Assembly (NCBI GenBank): GCA_947626755.1
Contig: CANQTP010000003.1
Span: 1-64,000, forward strand
Length of the DNA: 64,000 nucleotides
Origin: an uncultured Clostridia bacterium
Lineage (GTDB): Bacteria; Bacillota; Clostridia; Oscillospirales; Ruminococcaceae
Direction: 5' to 3'
The position numbers and the translations under genes are program-made. A model generated the notes under the pieces. It saw only the letters and a program-made list of their open reading frames with translations, searched no databases and was not told the DNA's origin. Below are positions 25,431 through 35,289 of this stretch, piece after piece. Position 1 is the first letter of the stretch. Every line of letters starts with the position of its first letter.

Positions 25431-26438
25431 ATGCAGTCGCTCAAACCCCAAGGCAGAAAATCGATCAGTTATGCCAAGTACGGCTACTTCTTCATTCTGC
25501 CCTTTTTTATTGTCTACGTATTTTTCATGATCTATCCGCTGATCAATACATTCAGATTGAGTTTGTACGGCAACGGCGGAAGCGCTGACACTATGGTAGG
25601 TTTTCAGAATTTTAAGTGGATTCTTTTCGGGGGTTCGCGTCCTGCAAAAGCCATCCATGAGGAGTTCATAAGATCTCTCGGAAACACTGTAATTCTGTGG
25701 GTAGGTAACTTCGTTCCCCAGATCATTCTTTCACTGCTTCTTGCAGTATGGTTCACCGATTCTAAGGTGAAGATCAAGGGTACAGGCGCATTCAAAGTAA
25801 TTATGTATATGCCTAATATCATAACTGCAACTTCTGTCTGCGGTCTGTTCCTCATTCTTTTCGGAAATACAAAATACGGCGCTGTAAACGCTATGCTCCT
25901 TGATATGGGCACCATTACTGAACCTGTAAGGTTTGTTGATAACGTTACATCATCAAGAATTATTGTAATGTTCATTCAGACATGGATGTGGTTCGGTAAT
26001 ACTATGATCCTGCTGATGTCGGGTATCATGGGCATTGATCTCTCGCTTTTTGAAGCGGCATCTATCGACGGCGCAAGCAGCGGTCAGGTATTTTTCAAGA
26101 TAACACTTCCCCTTCTGAAGCCGATCTTCCTGTATGTTCTCATTACTTCCATGATCGGCGGTTTGCAGATGTATGATGTTCCGTACCTCTTCCACGAAGG
26201 TGCAGGTCAGGACGCTATAAGAAAACAGCTCGAAACTGTTGCGGTATTTGTATACAAGCATTTCCATCTTACATCGCCAAACTACGGATATTCTGCTGCG
26301 GCATCGGTTATTCTGTTCTTTATTACCGGTATTCTCGGTCTGCTCGTTTACAGATTCAATACCAGCAGTGACGACAGAGCGGCTGCCAAGAGTAACCGCA
26401 AAAAATCAAAGAATTCTAAGCTGTTAGGAGGATTTTGA
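25431..26438 (+). CDS. Sugar ABC transporter permease (MalF-type)
   Basis: The 335-aa protein has six or so membrane segments starting at about residue 20 (GYFFILPFFIVYVFFMIYPL) and the EAA loop (EAASIDGASSGQVFFKITLPLLKP) that docks on the ATPase. The basic tail ends near RKKSKNSK. It forms the channel with the next gene. ATG 25431 is chosen because AAAGGGTG lies 6-7 nt upstream; ATG 25413 has no such site. Confidence 0.92.
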   Translation: MQSLKPQGRKSISYAKYGYFFILPFFIVYVFFMIYPLINTFRLSLYGNGGSADTMVGFQNFKWILFGGSRPAKAIHEEFIRSLGNTVILWVGNFVPQIILSLLLAVWFTDSKVKIKGTGAFKVIMYMPNIITATSVCGLFLILFGNTKYGAVNAMLLDMGTITEPVRFVDNVTSSRIIVMFIQTWMWFGNTMILLMSGIMGIDLSLFEAASIDGASSGQVFFKITLPLLKPIFLYVLITSMIGGLQMYDVPYLFHEGAGQDAIRKQLETVAVFVYKHFHLTSPNYGYSAAASVILFFITGILGLLVYRFNTSSDDRAAAKSNRKKSKNSKLLGGF

Positions 26439-26440
26439 TA

Positions 26441-27367
26441 ATGGATAAATACGCGAACAGACCCGCCGGTGAGTATAATGCGAATTATACTCGTAATCTT
26501 AAAATACAGGGTGCGTTAAAATTGGTAGTGTGCATATTTATTGCAATAGTATGTCTGCTCCCGATATGGCTTCTTATAGTAAACGCCACAAAAGCAACTC
26601 AGGATATTATAGGTAATGCTTCAAACCCGCTCGCAAGACTTATTCCCGGCACAAATATGATCAATAACATCAAGACTCTTACCAGCAGTAAGAATGGTAA
26701 TCCCGAGTTCCTCAGAGCATTCAACGTATTTTACGGATTCAGAAACAGCCTTTTCATTTCTATCTGTGCTTGTGCGTTGTCCGTATTCTTCTCCGGTCTT
26801 ACCGCTTACGGTCTGACGGTTTACGATTTCAAACTTAAGAATTTCTCCACAACATTTATACTTCTTGTTATGATGATCCCCATGCAGGTAGTTTCAACAG
26901 GTTTCCTGCAGTTCATGGTACAGATCAAACTGTACGATAACTACATACCGCTGATAATCCCTGCAATTGCGGCACCACAGGTTGTATTCTTCATGCTCCA
27001 GTATATGCGTTCGGTATTTCCGCTTGACATAGTAGAAGCGGCTCGTATCGACGGCTGCGGCGAATTCCGCACATTCATGCAGATAGGACTTCCTATTCTG
27101 AAACCTGCGTTTGCAGTTCAGGCGATATTCGCTTTCGTTGCTAACTGGAACAACTACTATACACCTTCTATGTTGCTGCTTTCTGGTGATTTGAAACAAA
27201 AGACCATGCCTATGATGGTTGCTGCTGTTCTTAATAACGATAAGATCAACGATATTGGTGCTAAATACATGGCAGTTGCAATTTCTATCATTCCGGTAGT
27301 TGTAATTTATCTGTTCCTGTCGAAGTACATCATCGGCGGTGTAACACTTGGCTCTGTAAAGGGTTGA
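26441..27367 (+). CDS. Sugar ABC transporter permease (MalG-type)
   Basis: The 308-aa protein has six membrane segments and the EAA loop (EAARIDGCGEFRTFMQIGLPILKP), with the C-terminal IIGGVTLGSVKG typical of MalG/CUT1 permeases. AGGAGG 9 nt upstream sets ATG 26441, 2 nt after the previous stop. No ATP-binding gene follows before the terminator. As in other Firmicutes CUT1 systems, a shared MsmX-type ATPase encoded elsewhere probably powers uptake. Confidence 0.93.
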   Translation: MDKYANRPAGEYNANYTRNLKIQGALKLVVCIFIAIVCLLPIWLLIVNATKATQDIIGNASNPLARLIPGTNMINNIKTLTSSKNGNPEFLRAFNVFYGFRNSLFISICACALSVFFSGLTAYGLTVYDFKLKNFSTTFILLVMMIPMQVVSTGFLQFMVQIKLYDNYIPLIIPAIAAPQVVFFMLQYMRSVFPLDIVEAARIDGCGEFRTFMQIGLPILKPAFAVQAIFAFVANWNNYYTPSMLLLSGDLKQKTMPMMVAAVLNNDKINDIGAKYMAVAISIIPVVVIYLFLSKYIIGGVTLGSVKG

Positions 27368-27379
27368 TTTGCAAAATTC

Positions 27380-27416
27380 AAAGCCTGCATGGACGAAAGT
27401 CCGTGCAGGCTTTTTG
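27380..27416 (+). terminator. Terminator of the sugar ABC operon
   Basis: AAAGCCTGCATGGAC (27380-27394), loop GAAA and GTCCGTGCAGGCTTT (27399-27413), one mismatch, followed by TTTTT. Confidence 0.9.
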
Positions 27417-27489
27417 TCGTAGTTGTGTTTGTTAATAAATTACTAAAAATTGCAAATATTGTTTTCCATGAAATATTATAAAAATATGG

Positions 27490-27518
27490 TTGCAGAATCG
27501 CTGAATGTGTGGTATAAT
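27490..27518 (+). promoter_or_regulatory. Sigma-A promoter of the ruv cluster
   Basis: TTGCAG (27490-27495), a 17-nt spacer and TATAAT (27513-27518), about 32 nt before ruvC. Confidence 0.75.
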
Positions 27519-27549
27519 AAATTGTTAAACTGTATCATTATGCGAAGAA

Positions 27550-28062
27550 GTGAAAAAATTGAGAATACTTGGAATTGACCCGGGTTATGCCATAGTGGGC
27601 TTCGGAGTTTTAGAGTACGATGGCTATAACTTCGTTCCCGTGCATTTCGGAGCGATAACAACACAGGCGGGAACGGATTTCTGCCTGCGGCTGAAAACCA
27701 TTTATGACGACATGAACACCGTTCTTGATACCTTTCGCCCCGATTCCATGGCAATCGAAAAGCTTTTCTTCAATACCAATCAGAAAACTGGCATCGACGT
27801 TGCGCAGGCAAGGGGAGTAACTATCCTTGCGGCGGTGAATATGGGCGTTCCCGTGTTTGAATACACGCCGCTGCAAGTCAAGCAGTCGGTTGTGGGATAC
27901 GGTCGGGCGGAGAAAAATCAGGTCATGGAAATGACAAGGAAAATTCTGGGGCTTGCGGAAGTTCCCAAACCCGACGACACCGCGGACGCGCTTGCAATTG
28001 CCATTTGTCACGGACATTCAGGCGGCGGATCGGGCGGATTCCGTGTAAAACAGGGACTTTAA
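27550..28062 (+). CDS. ruvC: Holliday junction endonuclease RuvC
   Basis: The 170-aa nuclease shows the RuvC acidic residues: Asp in GIDPG (residue 10), Glu in MAIEKLFF (about 70) and the Asp pair in PDDTADALAIA (about 142-145). It resolves Holliday junctions with the RuvAB motor. The start is GTG at 27550 or TTG at 27559; neither has a strong ribosome site, and the longer form is reported. ruvA begins 13 nt after the stop. Confidence 0.95.
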   Translation: MKKLRILGIDPGYAIVGFGVLEYDGYNFVPVHFGAITTQAGTDFCLRLKTIYDDMNTVLDTFRPDSMAIEKLFFNTNQKTGIDVAQARGVTILAAVNMGVPVFEYTPLQVKQSVVGYGRAEKNQVMEMTRKILGLAEVPKPDDTADALAIAICHGHSGGGSGGFRVKQGL

Positions 28063-28075
28063 AGGAGTTTTTATC

Positions 28076-28672
28076 ATGATATACAGCGTAAGAGGAAAAA
28101 TTATCCACAAAGGCACGGATCTTGCAGTCATTGAATGCGGGGGAGTGGGTTATGCCTGCCGAACCACCCTTGCAAGCCTTTCGGGAATGGGCAGGATCGG
28201 CGAGGAGACAATGCTTTATACATATCTCCATGTGCGGGAGGACAATGTGGAACTTTTCGGGTTCCTTACGGAGCAGGAGCTGAACTGCTTCAAAATGCTG
28301 ATAACTGTTTCGGGAGTAGGTCCGAAAGTGGGATTGGCAATACTTTCCGATACCGATCCCCAGCGATTTGCCCTAACCGTTGCAACGGGGGATTACAAGG
28401 CTATCACAAGAACCAAGGGCGTTGGAGCGAAACTTGCGCAGAGGGTCGTTCTTGAACTCAAAGATAAAATTTCCAAGGAACAGCCTGCGGGAAATGCGGA
28501 TATACCAAGCGTTCCCACAGGCAGCGGAAATATTTCCGAGGCAATATCCGCGCTGGAAGTCCTCGGATACAGTCAGGCGGAAGCGGCTTCCGCCGTTGCA
28601 AAACTTGACCCTGCACTTCCCGTTGAGGAACTTATACGCCTTTCGCTGAAAAAAATGGCTTCCAACCTGTAA
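28076..28672 (+). CDS. ruvA: Holliday junction helicase subunit RuvA
   Basis: The 198-aa protein has the OB-fold N-terminus (MIYSVRGKIIHKG...), tandem helix-hairpin-helix motifs (TVSGVGPKVGLAIL and TKGVGAKLAQRVVLELKDK) and the C-terminal RuvB-binding helix region after a linker. It binds the four-way junction as a tetramer and loads RuvB. AAAGGAG precedes the ATG. Its usual partner ruvB is separated from it here by one gene. Confidence 0.96.
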   Translation: MIYSVRGKIIHKGTDLAVIECGGVGYACRTTLASLSGMGRIGEETMLYTYLHVREDNVELFGFLTEQELNCFKMLITVSGVGPKVGLAILSDTDPQRFALTVATGDYKAITRTKGVGAKLAQRVVLELKDKISKEQPAGNADIPSVPTGSGNISEAISALEVLGYSQAEAASAVAKLDPALPVEELIRLSLKKMASNL

Positions 28673-28716
28673 AATTTACAAGCTGTATGGGCATATCATA
28701 GAAAGGAGCGGAAAAA

Positions 28717-29898
28717 ATGCTGTCCTATCCCGATTATACAAGGTGTCCCGTGAATGTGATCGCTTCTATAAGAAAATATTACAGAGCGCATACGAATTAT
28801 CCGTCAATACCTCAGCTTGACAAGGCTCTTGGCAAATTCTACAAAAATGTAGTGCTGATAGTTCTTGACGGCATGGGTACGGCGATGATGGAAAGGGATC
28901 TTCCCGCGGATTCTTTCCTGCGGAAAAATCATGTTGACGATCTGACTTCGGTCTTTCCTTCCACCACAGCCGCGGCTATGACAAGCTACTACACGGGCGT
29001 TTCCCCGAAAGAACACGGCTGGCTTGGCTGGTCGCTGTTTTTCAAGGAATTCTGCCGCATGGTGGACGTTTTCCCCAACACAGACAGCTACACAGGCACT
29101 CCCGTTTCAAACCTGAACGCGGCGCATTTCGTCATGCCGTATGAAACCATTTACAAGGATATTTTAAATTCCATAATCGGGGAAGTTCAGCCGTTTACAA
29201 TTGCTCAGCCCGGAATGTACATTCCCGAAAACGGAAATTTCCACAAAGTCGCTGACAAGTTCGAGCGCGTCATTGAGCTTGTAAAGATGATCTGCAATAC
29301 TCCGCAGAATACTTTTACCTTTGTGGAATGGAACAGCCCCGACGATGTCGCTCACCGCAGCGGATGCTATTCCGAGGAAACGTCGGACTGCCTGCTGAAC
29401 CTGAATTACAGGATAAAGGAACTTTGCGAGGGACTTACCGACACGCTTATAATTGTTTCCGCGGATCACGGTCTTGTTGACATTGCCGAGGAGATACGGA
29501 TAGATCACATTCCCGAGATCGCAGAATGTCTCGTTCTTCCGCCCTTTGTGGAGAACCGCGCGGCGGCTTGCTATGTGAAATACGACCGCAAGACAGATTT
29601 TGAACGGGCAGTGCGGAATTATCTGGGAAATGATTTCCTGCTGCTTTCACGGAATGATATACTTTCAAAGAATATTCTGGGAAACGGCGAGCCGCACCCA
29701 AAAACCATAGATTTCATAGGGGATTACATGATCTGCGCCATCGGAAACAAGAGCATACGCTTCCAGCCGCTGAACGCCAAGCCGAAACGTCTGCATAAAG
29801 CGGCGCATGGCGGTTTCACCGATGAGGAAATGCTTATCCCGCTGATAGTTATTCCCACCAAGCAAACGAAGGAATACAAACAGAAAAGGCTGATCTGA
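28717..29898 (+). CDS. Alkaline phosphatase superfamily phosphodiesterase
   Basis: The 393-aa protein has a nucleotide pyrophosphatase/phosphodiesterase core. VLIVLDGMG (about 46-54) supplies the first metal Asp and [11 protein letters not shown] the nucleophilic Thr, while SADHGLVDI carries the distal metal site. It has no signal peptide or membrane segment, so it acts in the cytoplasm. The substrate is unknown; nucleotide or phosphonate-type diesters are usual for the family. It sits between ruvA and ruvB with AAAGGAG upstream and only 13 nt before ruvB, so it is probably part of the same transcript. Confidence 0.85.
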   Translation: MLSYPDYTRCPVNVIASIRKYYRAHTNYPSIPQLDKALGKFYKNVVLIVLDGMGTAMMERDLPADSFLRKNHVDDLTSVFPSTTAAAMTSYYTGVSPKEHGWLGWSLFFKEFCRMVDVFPNTDSYTGTPVSNLNAAHFVMPYETIYKDILNSIIGEVQPFTIAQPGMYIPENGNFHKVADKFERVIELVKMICNTPQNTFTFVEWNSPDDVAHRSGCYSEETSDCLLNLNYRIKELCEGLTDTLIIVSADHGLVDIAEEIRIDHIPEIAECLVLPPFVENRAAACYVKYDRKTDFERAVRNYLGNDFLLLSRNDILSKNILGNGEPHPKTIDFIGDYMICAIGNKSIRFQPLNAKPKRLHKAAHGGFTDEEMLIPLIVIPTKQTKEYKQKRLI

Positions 29899-29911
29899 AA
29901 GGAAGATAAAT

Positions 29912-30982
29912 TTGCTGGAATCAAGCGAAATGAATTTTGAGCCGCAGCCGGGCAGAATGGTTTCTCCGAACATCACCGAAAACGACACGGAGGATATTGA
30001 AGTCGGTCTCCGTCCCAAGACCCTTTCGGAGTACATCGGGCAGGACAAGGTGAAGGAAAATATGTCCGTTTATATAGAAGCGGCGAAAAAGCGGGGAGAA
30101 CCGCTGGATCATGTTCTGCTTTACGGTCCTCCGGGGCTTGGAAAAACCACGCTTTCCGCTATCATTGCTCACGAAATGGGGGTAAATATCCGCATTACAT
30201 CGGGTCCTGCCATCGAAAAACCCGGGGATCTTGCGGCACTTCTGACAAATCTTTCGGAAAATGACGTGCTTTTCATTGACGAGATACACCGCCTTTCAAG
30301 GGCGATCGAGGAAGTTCTCTACCCCGCTCTTGAAGATTACGCTCTTGATATTATCATCGGAAAAGGTCCTTCCGCGCGTTCACTGCGGATTGATCTTCCG
30401 AAGTTCACTCTTATAGGCGCTACGACCCGTGCGGGACAGCTTACTTCGCCGCTGCGGGATCGTTTCGGAATGATACAGCGTCTGGAACTTTACACCTATG
30501 AACAGCTTTGTGATATCGTACTGCGTTCTTCGGTGATATTAGGCGTTCCCTGCGACAAGGCGGGAGCAATGGAGATCGCAAAGCGGGCGCGGGGAACTCC
30601 TCGTATTGCAAACAGGCTTCTTAAACGCGTGCGGGATTTTGCGGACGTTCTGGGAAATGGCAAAATTACCGAGGAAATTTCCAAAATAGCCCTTGACCGC
30701 ATGGAAATTGACAGTCTCGGGCTTGACACTCTTGACAAGCGAATGTTAAATATGCTCATAAAGGGTTACAACGGCGGTCCTGTTGGTCTGGAAACGCTTG
30801 CTTCCGCCATCGGTGAAGAAGCTGTGACCTTGGAGGACGTTTGCGAGCCGTTCCTTATGCAGCTCGGATTTATTGCAAGAACTCCCCGCGGACGGTGCGC
30901 CACGGCTCTTGCATACAAGCATCTTGGCTTTGAATACAAAGGCGACAACAGTGACAGCGGACAGCAGTCATTCTTTGAATAA
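29912..30982 (+). CDS. ruvB: Holliday junction DNA helicase RuvB
   Basis: The 356-aa AAA+ ATPase has Walker [10 protein letters not shown], Walker [11 protein letters not shown], sensor [20 protein letters not shown] and the C-terminal winged helix ([11 protein letters not shown]). It drives branch migration on RuvA-bound junctions. The start is TTG at 29912 with AAAGGAAG 6 nt upstream; the ATG at 29930 would remove residues that precede the conserved [12 protein letters not shown] and has no ribosome site. Confidence 0.96.
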   Translation: MLESSEMNFEPQPGRMVSPNITENDTEDIEVGLRPKTLSEYIGQDKVKENMSVYIEAAKKRGEPLDHVLLYGPPGLGKTTLSAIIAHEMGVNIRITSGPAIEKPGDLAALLTNLSENDVLFIDEIHRLSRAIEEVLYPALEDYALDIIIGKGPSARSLRIDLPKFTLIGATTRAGQLTSPLRDRFGMIQRLELYTYEQLCDIVLRSSVILGVPCDKAGAMEIAKRARGTPRIANRLLKRVRDFADVLGNGKITEEISKIALDRMEIDSLGLDTLDKRMLNMLIKGYNGGPVGLETLASAIGEEAVTLEDVCEPFLMQLGFIARTPRGRCATALAYKHLGFEYKGDNSDSGQQSFFE

Positions 30983-31015
30983 AATAAATATATATGAACA
31001 AAGGAGATAATAACA

Positions 31016-32404
31016 ATGGGCAGACTATTCGGAACAGACGGAGCAAGGGGCGTCGCCGTTACCGAGCTTACCTGCGAAACGGCTATGCAGATAGGCAGAG
31101 CTGCGGCGTTAGTCCTGACAAAGAAAGCTAACCACAAGCCGAAGATCCTTATCGGAAAGGACACCAGAATTTCCTCGGACGTTCTGGAAGCTGCGCTTAT
31201 CGCGGGAATTTGCTCTGTGGGTGCGGACGCTGTAACTCTGGGAGTGATCCCCACGCCTGCGGTGGCTTTTCTGGTTACAAAGCGGGGCGCAGACGCGGGA
31301 GTCATGATCTCGGCTTCCCATAACAGCATGGAATTCAACGGCATAAAACTGTTTTCGGGAACAGGCTACAAGCTTTCGGACGACATTGAAGAGGAGATAG
31401 AAGCGCTCGTACTTGATACTCCCGAAAAGATAACCGAAGCTATGACAGGTTTTGCCAATATAGGAAAGGTAACTCACGACAAGAAAGCGGAATGGGACTA
31501 TATCAGGCATATCATGAAAACTATCGACCATGATCTTGCGGGAATCCGCGTTGCAATAGACTGCGCAAACGGTTCTGCAAGCGTTACTGCGGAGCGGCTT
31601 TTCGGCGGTCTGGGAGCAACTGTTTTCCTTACCAACTGCACTCCCAACGGCACGAACATCAACGACGGCTGCGGTTCTACACACATTGACAATGTTGCAA
31701 AATGCGTTCTGAAAAACAAGTGCCATGTGGGCGTTGCCTTTGACGGAGACGCCGACCGCTGTCTTGCAGTTGACGAGACGGGAACGGTCATTGACGGCGA
31801 CAAGCTGATAGCAATTTTCGCAAGGGATATGCGGGACAAAGGCACTCTGAAAAAGAACACCGCCGTTGTTACCGTTCTGACAAATCTCGGGTTTACCCAT
31901 TTTGCGCATAATAACGACATCAATATGGTGACCACTAAAGTCGGAGACAGATACATCATGGAACAGATGCTTGCGGGAGGTTACAACCTCGGCGGCGAAC
32001 AGTCGGGGCATATCATTTTCCACGATTTTGCCACAACAGGTGACGGACAGCTTACTGCCGTGCAGTTCCTGAGCATTCTTAAACGTCAGGAACGGAAAGC
32101 TTCCGAACTGGGTTCGATGATGGAAAGATACCCGCAGGTAATGATAAATGTCAAGATAGAGCCTAAATGGAAAGAAGCATGGAAGAACGATGAGGAGATC
32201 GAGCAGATCATTGCCGAGAATCAGAAGAAGCTCGGTTCAAGCGGACGTATACTTGTCCGTGAAAGCGGTACAGAGCCGCTTATAAGGGTAATGATCGAGG
32301 GCAGGAAGTTCAGGCTCATCAATCAGATGGCTATGGAGATCGCGGACTTTATCAAAGTTCGCTGCACCGATGAAAAGACGGAAGAACCAAAAGACGAGGA
32401 ATAA
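31016..32404 (+). CDS. glmM: Phosphoglucosamine mutase
   Basis: The 462-aa phosphohexomutase has the active-site serine loop MISASHNSMEFNGIK (about residues 98-112), the metal loop DGDADR (about 243-248) and the C-terminal phosphate loop RESGTEPLIRVM. It converts glucosamine-6-phosphate to glucosamine-1-phosphate for UDP-GlcNAc and peptidoglycan. The SASHN and GGEQSG forms indicate GlmM instead of a phosphoglucomutase. AAAGGAG lies before the ATG, and it follows ruvB by 33 nt. Confidence 0.95.
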   Translation: MGRLFGTDGARGVAVTELTCETAMQIGRAAALVLTKKANHKPKILIGKDTRISSDVLEAALIAGICSVGADAVTLGVIPTPAVAFLVTKRGADAGVMISASHNSMEFNGIKLFSGTGYKLSDDIEEEIEALVLDTPEKITEAMTGFANIGKVTHDKKAEWDYIRHIMKTIDHDLAGIRVAIDCANGSASVTAERLFGGLGATVFLTNCTPNGTNINDGCGSTHIDNVAKCVLKNKCHVGVAFDGDADRCLAVDETGTVIDGDKLIAIFARDMRDKGTLKKNTAVVTVLTNLGFTHFAHNNDINMVTTKVGDRYIMEQMLAGGYNLGGEQSGHIIFHDFATTGDGQLTAVQFLSILKRQERKASELGSMMERYPQVMINVKIEPKWKEAWKNDEEIEQIIAENQKKLGSSGRILVRESGTEPLIRVMIEGRKFRLINQMAMEIADFIKVRCTDEKTEEPKDEE

Positions 32405-32426
32405 TAGTTAGTTTGGAGAACGGAAT

Positions 32427-33296
32427 ATGAGAACAGCGGACAAATGGACGGATTATAGGCTTTTAGACTGTACCTGTTCGGAAAAGTTGGAGCTTTGGGG
32501 GGATATTCCCCTGATTCGTCCCGATCCACAGATAATATGGAAAACGGAGCGGCGTTCGGATCACTGGGAAAAGGCTTACGGGCACTATCACCGTTCGGAT
32601 AAGGGCGGCGGACAGTGGAGTTTTAAACGGAAAATTCCCGACAGCTGGACAATTTCATACGGAGATCTGACTTTTAACATCAGACCCACGGGTTTCAAGC
32701 ACACCGGACTTTTCCCCGAACAGGCGGTAAACTGGGACTATATGGATAACGCTATCCGCACGGCGGGGCGGGAAATAAGCGTGCTGAATCTTTTTGCCTA
32801 TACGGGCGGGGCAACTCTTGCCTGCGCAAACGCGGGAGCGTCGGTTTGTCATGTGGACGCTTCAAAAGGCATGGTCCAATGGGCGCGTGACAACGCCGCC
32901 GCTTCGGGACTTTCGGATAAGCCTATCCGCTGGATAGTGGACGACTGCGAAAAATTCGTTGCGCGGGAGATCCGCCGCGGACGGCGTTATGACGCCATCG
33001 TGATGGATCCGCCTTCCTACGGACGGGGACCCAATCAGGAAGTATGGAAGCTTGAGGACTGCATTTACGATCTTGTGAAACTTTGCATGGGAGTTCTCAG
33101 CGACAAGCCGCTGTTTTTCCTACTGAACAGCTACACCACGGGACTTTCTCCGTCGGTAATGGCGTATATCCTCAACGTGACTGTCGGGGAAAAATTCGGT
33201 GGGAATGTCACCGCCGATGAGATAGGACTTCCCGTAGAAACAGGAAGTGCAGAAGTTCTGCCCTGCGGTTCTACGGCGATATGGAGGGCTTGCTGA
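32427..33296 (+). CDS. Class I SAM-dependent rRNA methyltransferase (RlmI/RlmL-like)
   Basis: The 289-aa protein has a Rossmann methyltransferase core: NLFAYTGGATLACANAGASVCHVDASKG (SAM loop, in two pieces near 122-148) and the catalytic MDPPSYGRGP (about 194-203). These are hallmarks of RlmI/RlmK-type 23S rRNA cytosine/guanine methyltransferases. The N-terminal PUA domain of RlmI is absent or shortened. The target base is not known. Its stop overlaps the start of the next small gene (TGATG). Confidence 0.85.
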   Translation: MRTADKWTDYRLLDCTCSEKLELWGDIPLIRPDPQIIWKTERRSDHWEKAYGHYHRSDKGGGQWSFKRKIPDSWTISYGDLTFNIRPTGFKHTGLFPEQAVNWDYMDNAIRTAGREISVLNLFAYTGGATLACANAGASVCHVDASKGMVQWARDNAAASGLSDKPIRWIVDDCEKFVAREIRRGRRYDAIVMDPPSYGRGPNQEVWKLEDCIYDLVKLCMGVLSDKPLFFLLNSYTTGLSPSVMAYILNVTVGEKFGGNVTADEIGLPVETGSAEVLPCGSTAIWRAC

Positions 33297-33496
33297 TGTT
33301 CTGGCTGTCGCTCCTTGGCGGGATATATTTTATAATAGTAGGTATTTCGGGAAAGGGCAGGGCATATCGTTCAAAAATGGGTACTCCTCTTTCCGGGAAG
33401 GAAGCTAAAACTGTTAAGATAATTTATCTGTCGGTGGGGATCGTCCTGCTGATAATTGCCGTTTTCAGCGGCATAGAAATTTTTTCGGGAGTATAA
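33296..33496 (+). CDS. Small membrane protein, unknown function
   Basis: I do not recognise this 66-aa protein. It has two membrane segments (about residues 2-18 and 43-62) joined by a basic loop. The ATG at 33296 overlaps the methyltransferase stop and has GGAGGG 7 nt upstream, which is better than the in-frame ATG at 33281. It lies directly before ecfA1 (2 nt gap). It may be an accessory of the ECF transporter or simply coupled to it. Confidence 0.7.
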   Translation: MFWLSLLGGIYFIIVGISGKGRAYRSKMGTPLSGKEAKTVKIIYLSVGIVLLIIAVFSGIEIFSGV

Positions 33497-33498
33497 AA

Positions 33499-34356
33499 AT
33501 GGCTGAAAAAATTATTTCCGCGCAAAATGTGGAATTTCATTACGAAAACGACCCGGAGGACAAAACTCCGCCCAAACAGGTGCTGAAAAACGTTTCACTT
33601 GATATAGAACGCGGGCAGTTCACGGCAATTCTCGGACATAACGGCTCGGGAAAATCCACAATTGCCAAGCATATGAACGGCATACTCCTGCCCTGCGGCG
33701 GGAAAGTCTATGTAGACGGCATAGACACCTGCGACGGGGAGCGTATGTTTGACGTCCGTCAGCGGGTGGGAATGGTTTTCCAGAATCCCGATAACCAACT
33801 TGTGGCAACTATTGTTGAAGAGGACGTGGCTTTCGCTCTTGAAAATCTTGGCGTTCCCACGGACGAAATGCGGCAGAGAGTGGACGATGCCTTAAAATCT
33901 GTGGGAATGTACGAGTATCGGGAACATTCTCCCCATCAGCTTTCGGGCGGACAGAAACAGCGGATAGCAATTGCGGGAATAATTGCCATGCGCCCCGACT
34001 GCATAGTTCTGGACGAGCCTACGGCAATGCTTGACCCAAAAGGCAGGAAGGAAGTTCTCAGAACTATACGGAAGCTGAACCACGATTTCGGCATAACAGC
34101 TGTGCTGATAACCCACTACATGGAGGAAGCGGCGCAGGCGGACAGGATAGTCGTTATGGATAACGGCGAAATACTTATGGACGACATTCCAAAAAATGTA
34201 TTTTCAAATGTTGAACTTATGAAGCGGATAGGTCTGGACGTTCCGCAGGTGACGGAACTCATGTACCTGCTGGGACAGAGCGGTCTGCCATCCGATACGC
34301 ACATAATTTCCGAAGAAGAATGTGCCGACGCGCTTTTTTCGCTGCTGAAAGGCTGA
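33499..34356 (+). CDS. ecfA1: Energy-coupling factor transporter ATPase EcfA1
   Basis: The 285-aa ABC ATPase has Walker [10 protein letters not shown], the Q-loop FQNPDNQLV, signature LSGGQKQR and Walker [14 protein letters not shown]. The NPDNQ Q-loop and the C-terminal [18 protein letters not shown] segment are typical of EcfA1. With EcfA2 and EcfT it forms the energising module for vitamin or metal uptake. It starts 2 nt after the small membrane protein gene. Confidence 0.93.
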   Translation: MAEKIISAQNVEFHYENDPEDKTPPKQVLKNVSLDIERGQFTAILGHNGSGKSTIAKHMNGILLPCGGKVYVDGIDTCDGERMFDVRQRVGMVFQNPDNQLVATIVEEDVAFALENLGVPTDEMRQRVDDALKSVGMYEYREHSPHQLSGGQKQRIAIAGIIAMRPDCIVLDEPTAMLDPKGRKEVLRTIRKLNHDFGITAVLITHYMEEAAQADRIVVMDNGEILMDDIPKNVFSNVELMKRIGLDVPQVTELMYLLGQSGLPSDTHIISEEECADALFSLLKG

Positions 34357-34410
34357 TCATACGGAACGTTATTCCGTTTTGCGGAAAACGTATCTGCGGG
34401 AGGAATTCAA

Positions 34411-35289
34411 ATGCCAATGATAAAAACCGAAGGTCTTACTTATACCTACAGTATAGGCACGCCTTTTGAGAAAACGGCAATAAATAACATTGATCTTGAA
34501 ATTGAAGAGGGAACATTTTCCGGGATCATAGGACACACAGGCTCGGGAAAGTCCACTCTTATACAGCACCTGAACGGACTTATCAAGCCCACTTCGGGAA
34601 AAGTCTTTATAGACGGCGAGGACATCTGGAGCAAGGACGTTAAGATACGGGATATACGTTTCAAGGTGGGACTTGTTTTCCAGTACCCCGAATACCAGAT
34701 ATTTGAAGAAACGGTATATAAGGATATTGCTTTCGGACCGAAAAACATGGGACTTCCCGATGATGAGATCGACCGCCGGGTCAAAGAAACAGCGGAACTT
34801 GTAGGTTTAAAGCCCGAAACGCTTGACAAGTCGCCTTTTGAACTTTCAGGCGGACAGAAGCGGAGAGTCGCCATTGCGGGCGTCATGGCTATGGAGCCGA
34901 AAGTTCTCATTCTGGACGAACCCACCGCGGGACTTGACCCCAAAGGTCGGGACAAGATACTTGGTCAGATAAAGGAATACCACCGTCAGAAAAATACCAC
35001 CGTCCTGCTTGTTTCCCATAGCATGGAGGACGTGGCAAAATTTGCCGATAAGATACTTGTAATGAACAAGGCGCAGGTGTTCTGTTATGAGGACACGCCC
35101 GATGTTTTCAAACGTGCCGATGAACTTACGGGAATAGGACTTTCCGTTCCGCAGATAACAAGGGTGTTCCTTGAACTTAAAAAGCGCGGGATAGACATTC
35201 GCACCGATGTTTACACCACCGAATTTGCAAAGAAAACTATTCTGGAATATCTTGAAAACAAGGGAAAGCGGGGCGGAGCAGATGCTTAA
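34411..35289 (+). CDS. ecfA2: Energy-coupling factor transporter ATPase EcfA2
   Basis: The 292-aa ABC ATPase has Walker A GHTGSGKST, the Q-loop FQYPEYQIFEETV, LSGGQKRR and Walker B VLILDEPTAGLDP. The YPEYQ loop is the EcfA2 form, so the pair is a true heterodimer. GGGAGG 7 nt upstream supports the ATG. The 54-nt gap after ecfA1 contains a small hairpin (ACGGAA/TTCCGT, 34361-34377) followed by TTT, possibly a weak attenuator. It overlaps ecfT. Confidence 0.93.
   Translation: MPMIKTEGLTYTYSIGTPFEKTAINNIDLEIEEGTFSGIIGHTGSGKSTLIQHLNGLIKPTSGKVFIDGEDIWSKDVKIRDIRFKVGLVFQYPEYQIFEETVYKDIAFGPKNMGLPDDEIDRRVKETAELVGLKPETLDKSPFELSGGQKRRVAIAGVMAMEPKVLILDEPTAGLDPKGRDKILGQIKEYHRQKNTTVLLVSHSMEDVAKFADKILVMNKAQVFCYEDTPDVFKRADELTGIGLSVPQITRVFLELKKRGIDIRTDVYTTEFAKKTILEYLENKGKRGGADA

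Noticed and set aside
34361-34380. Terminator between ecfA1 and ecfA2
   Set aside because: The stem is only 6 bp with a short T run, and the ECF genes must be co-expressed; at most a weak attenuator.
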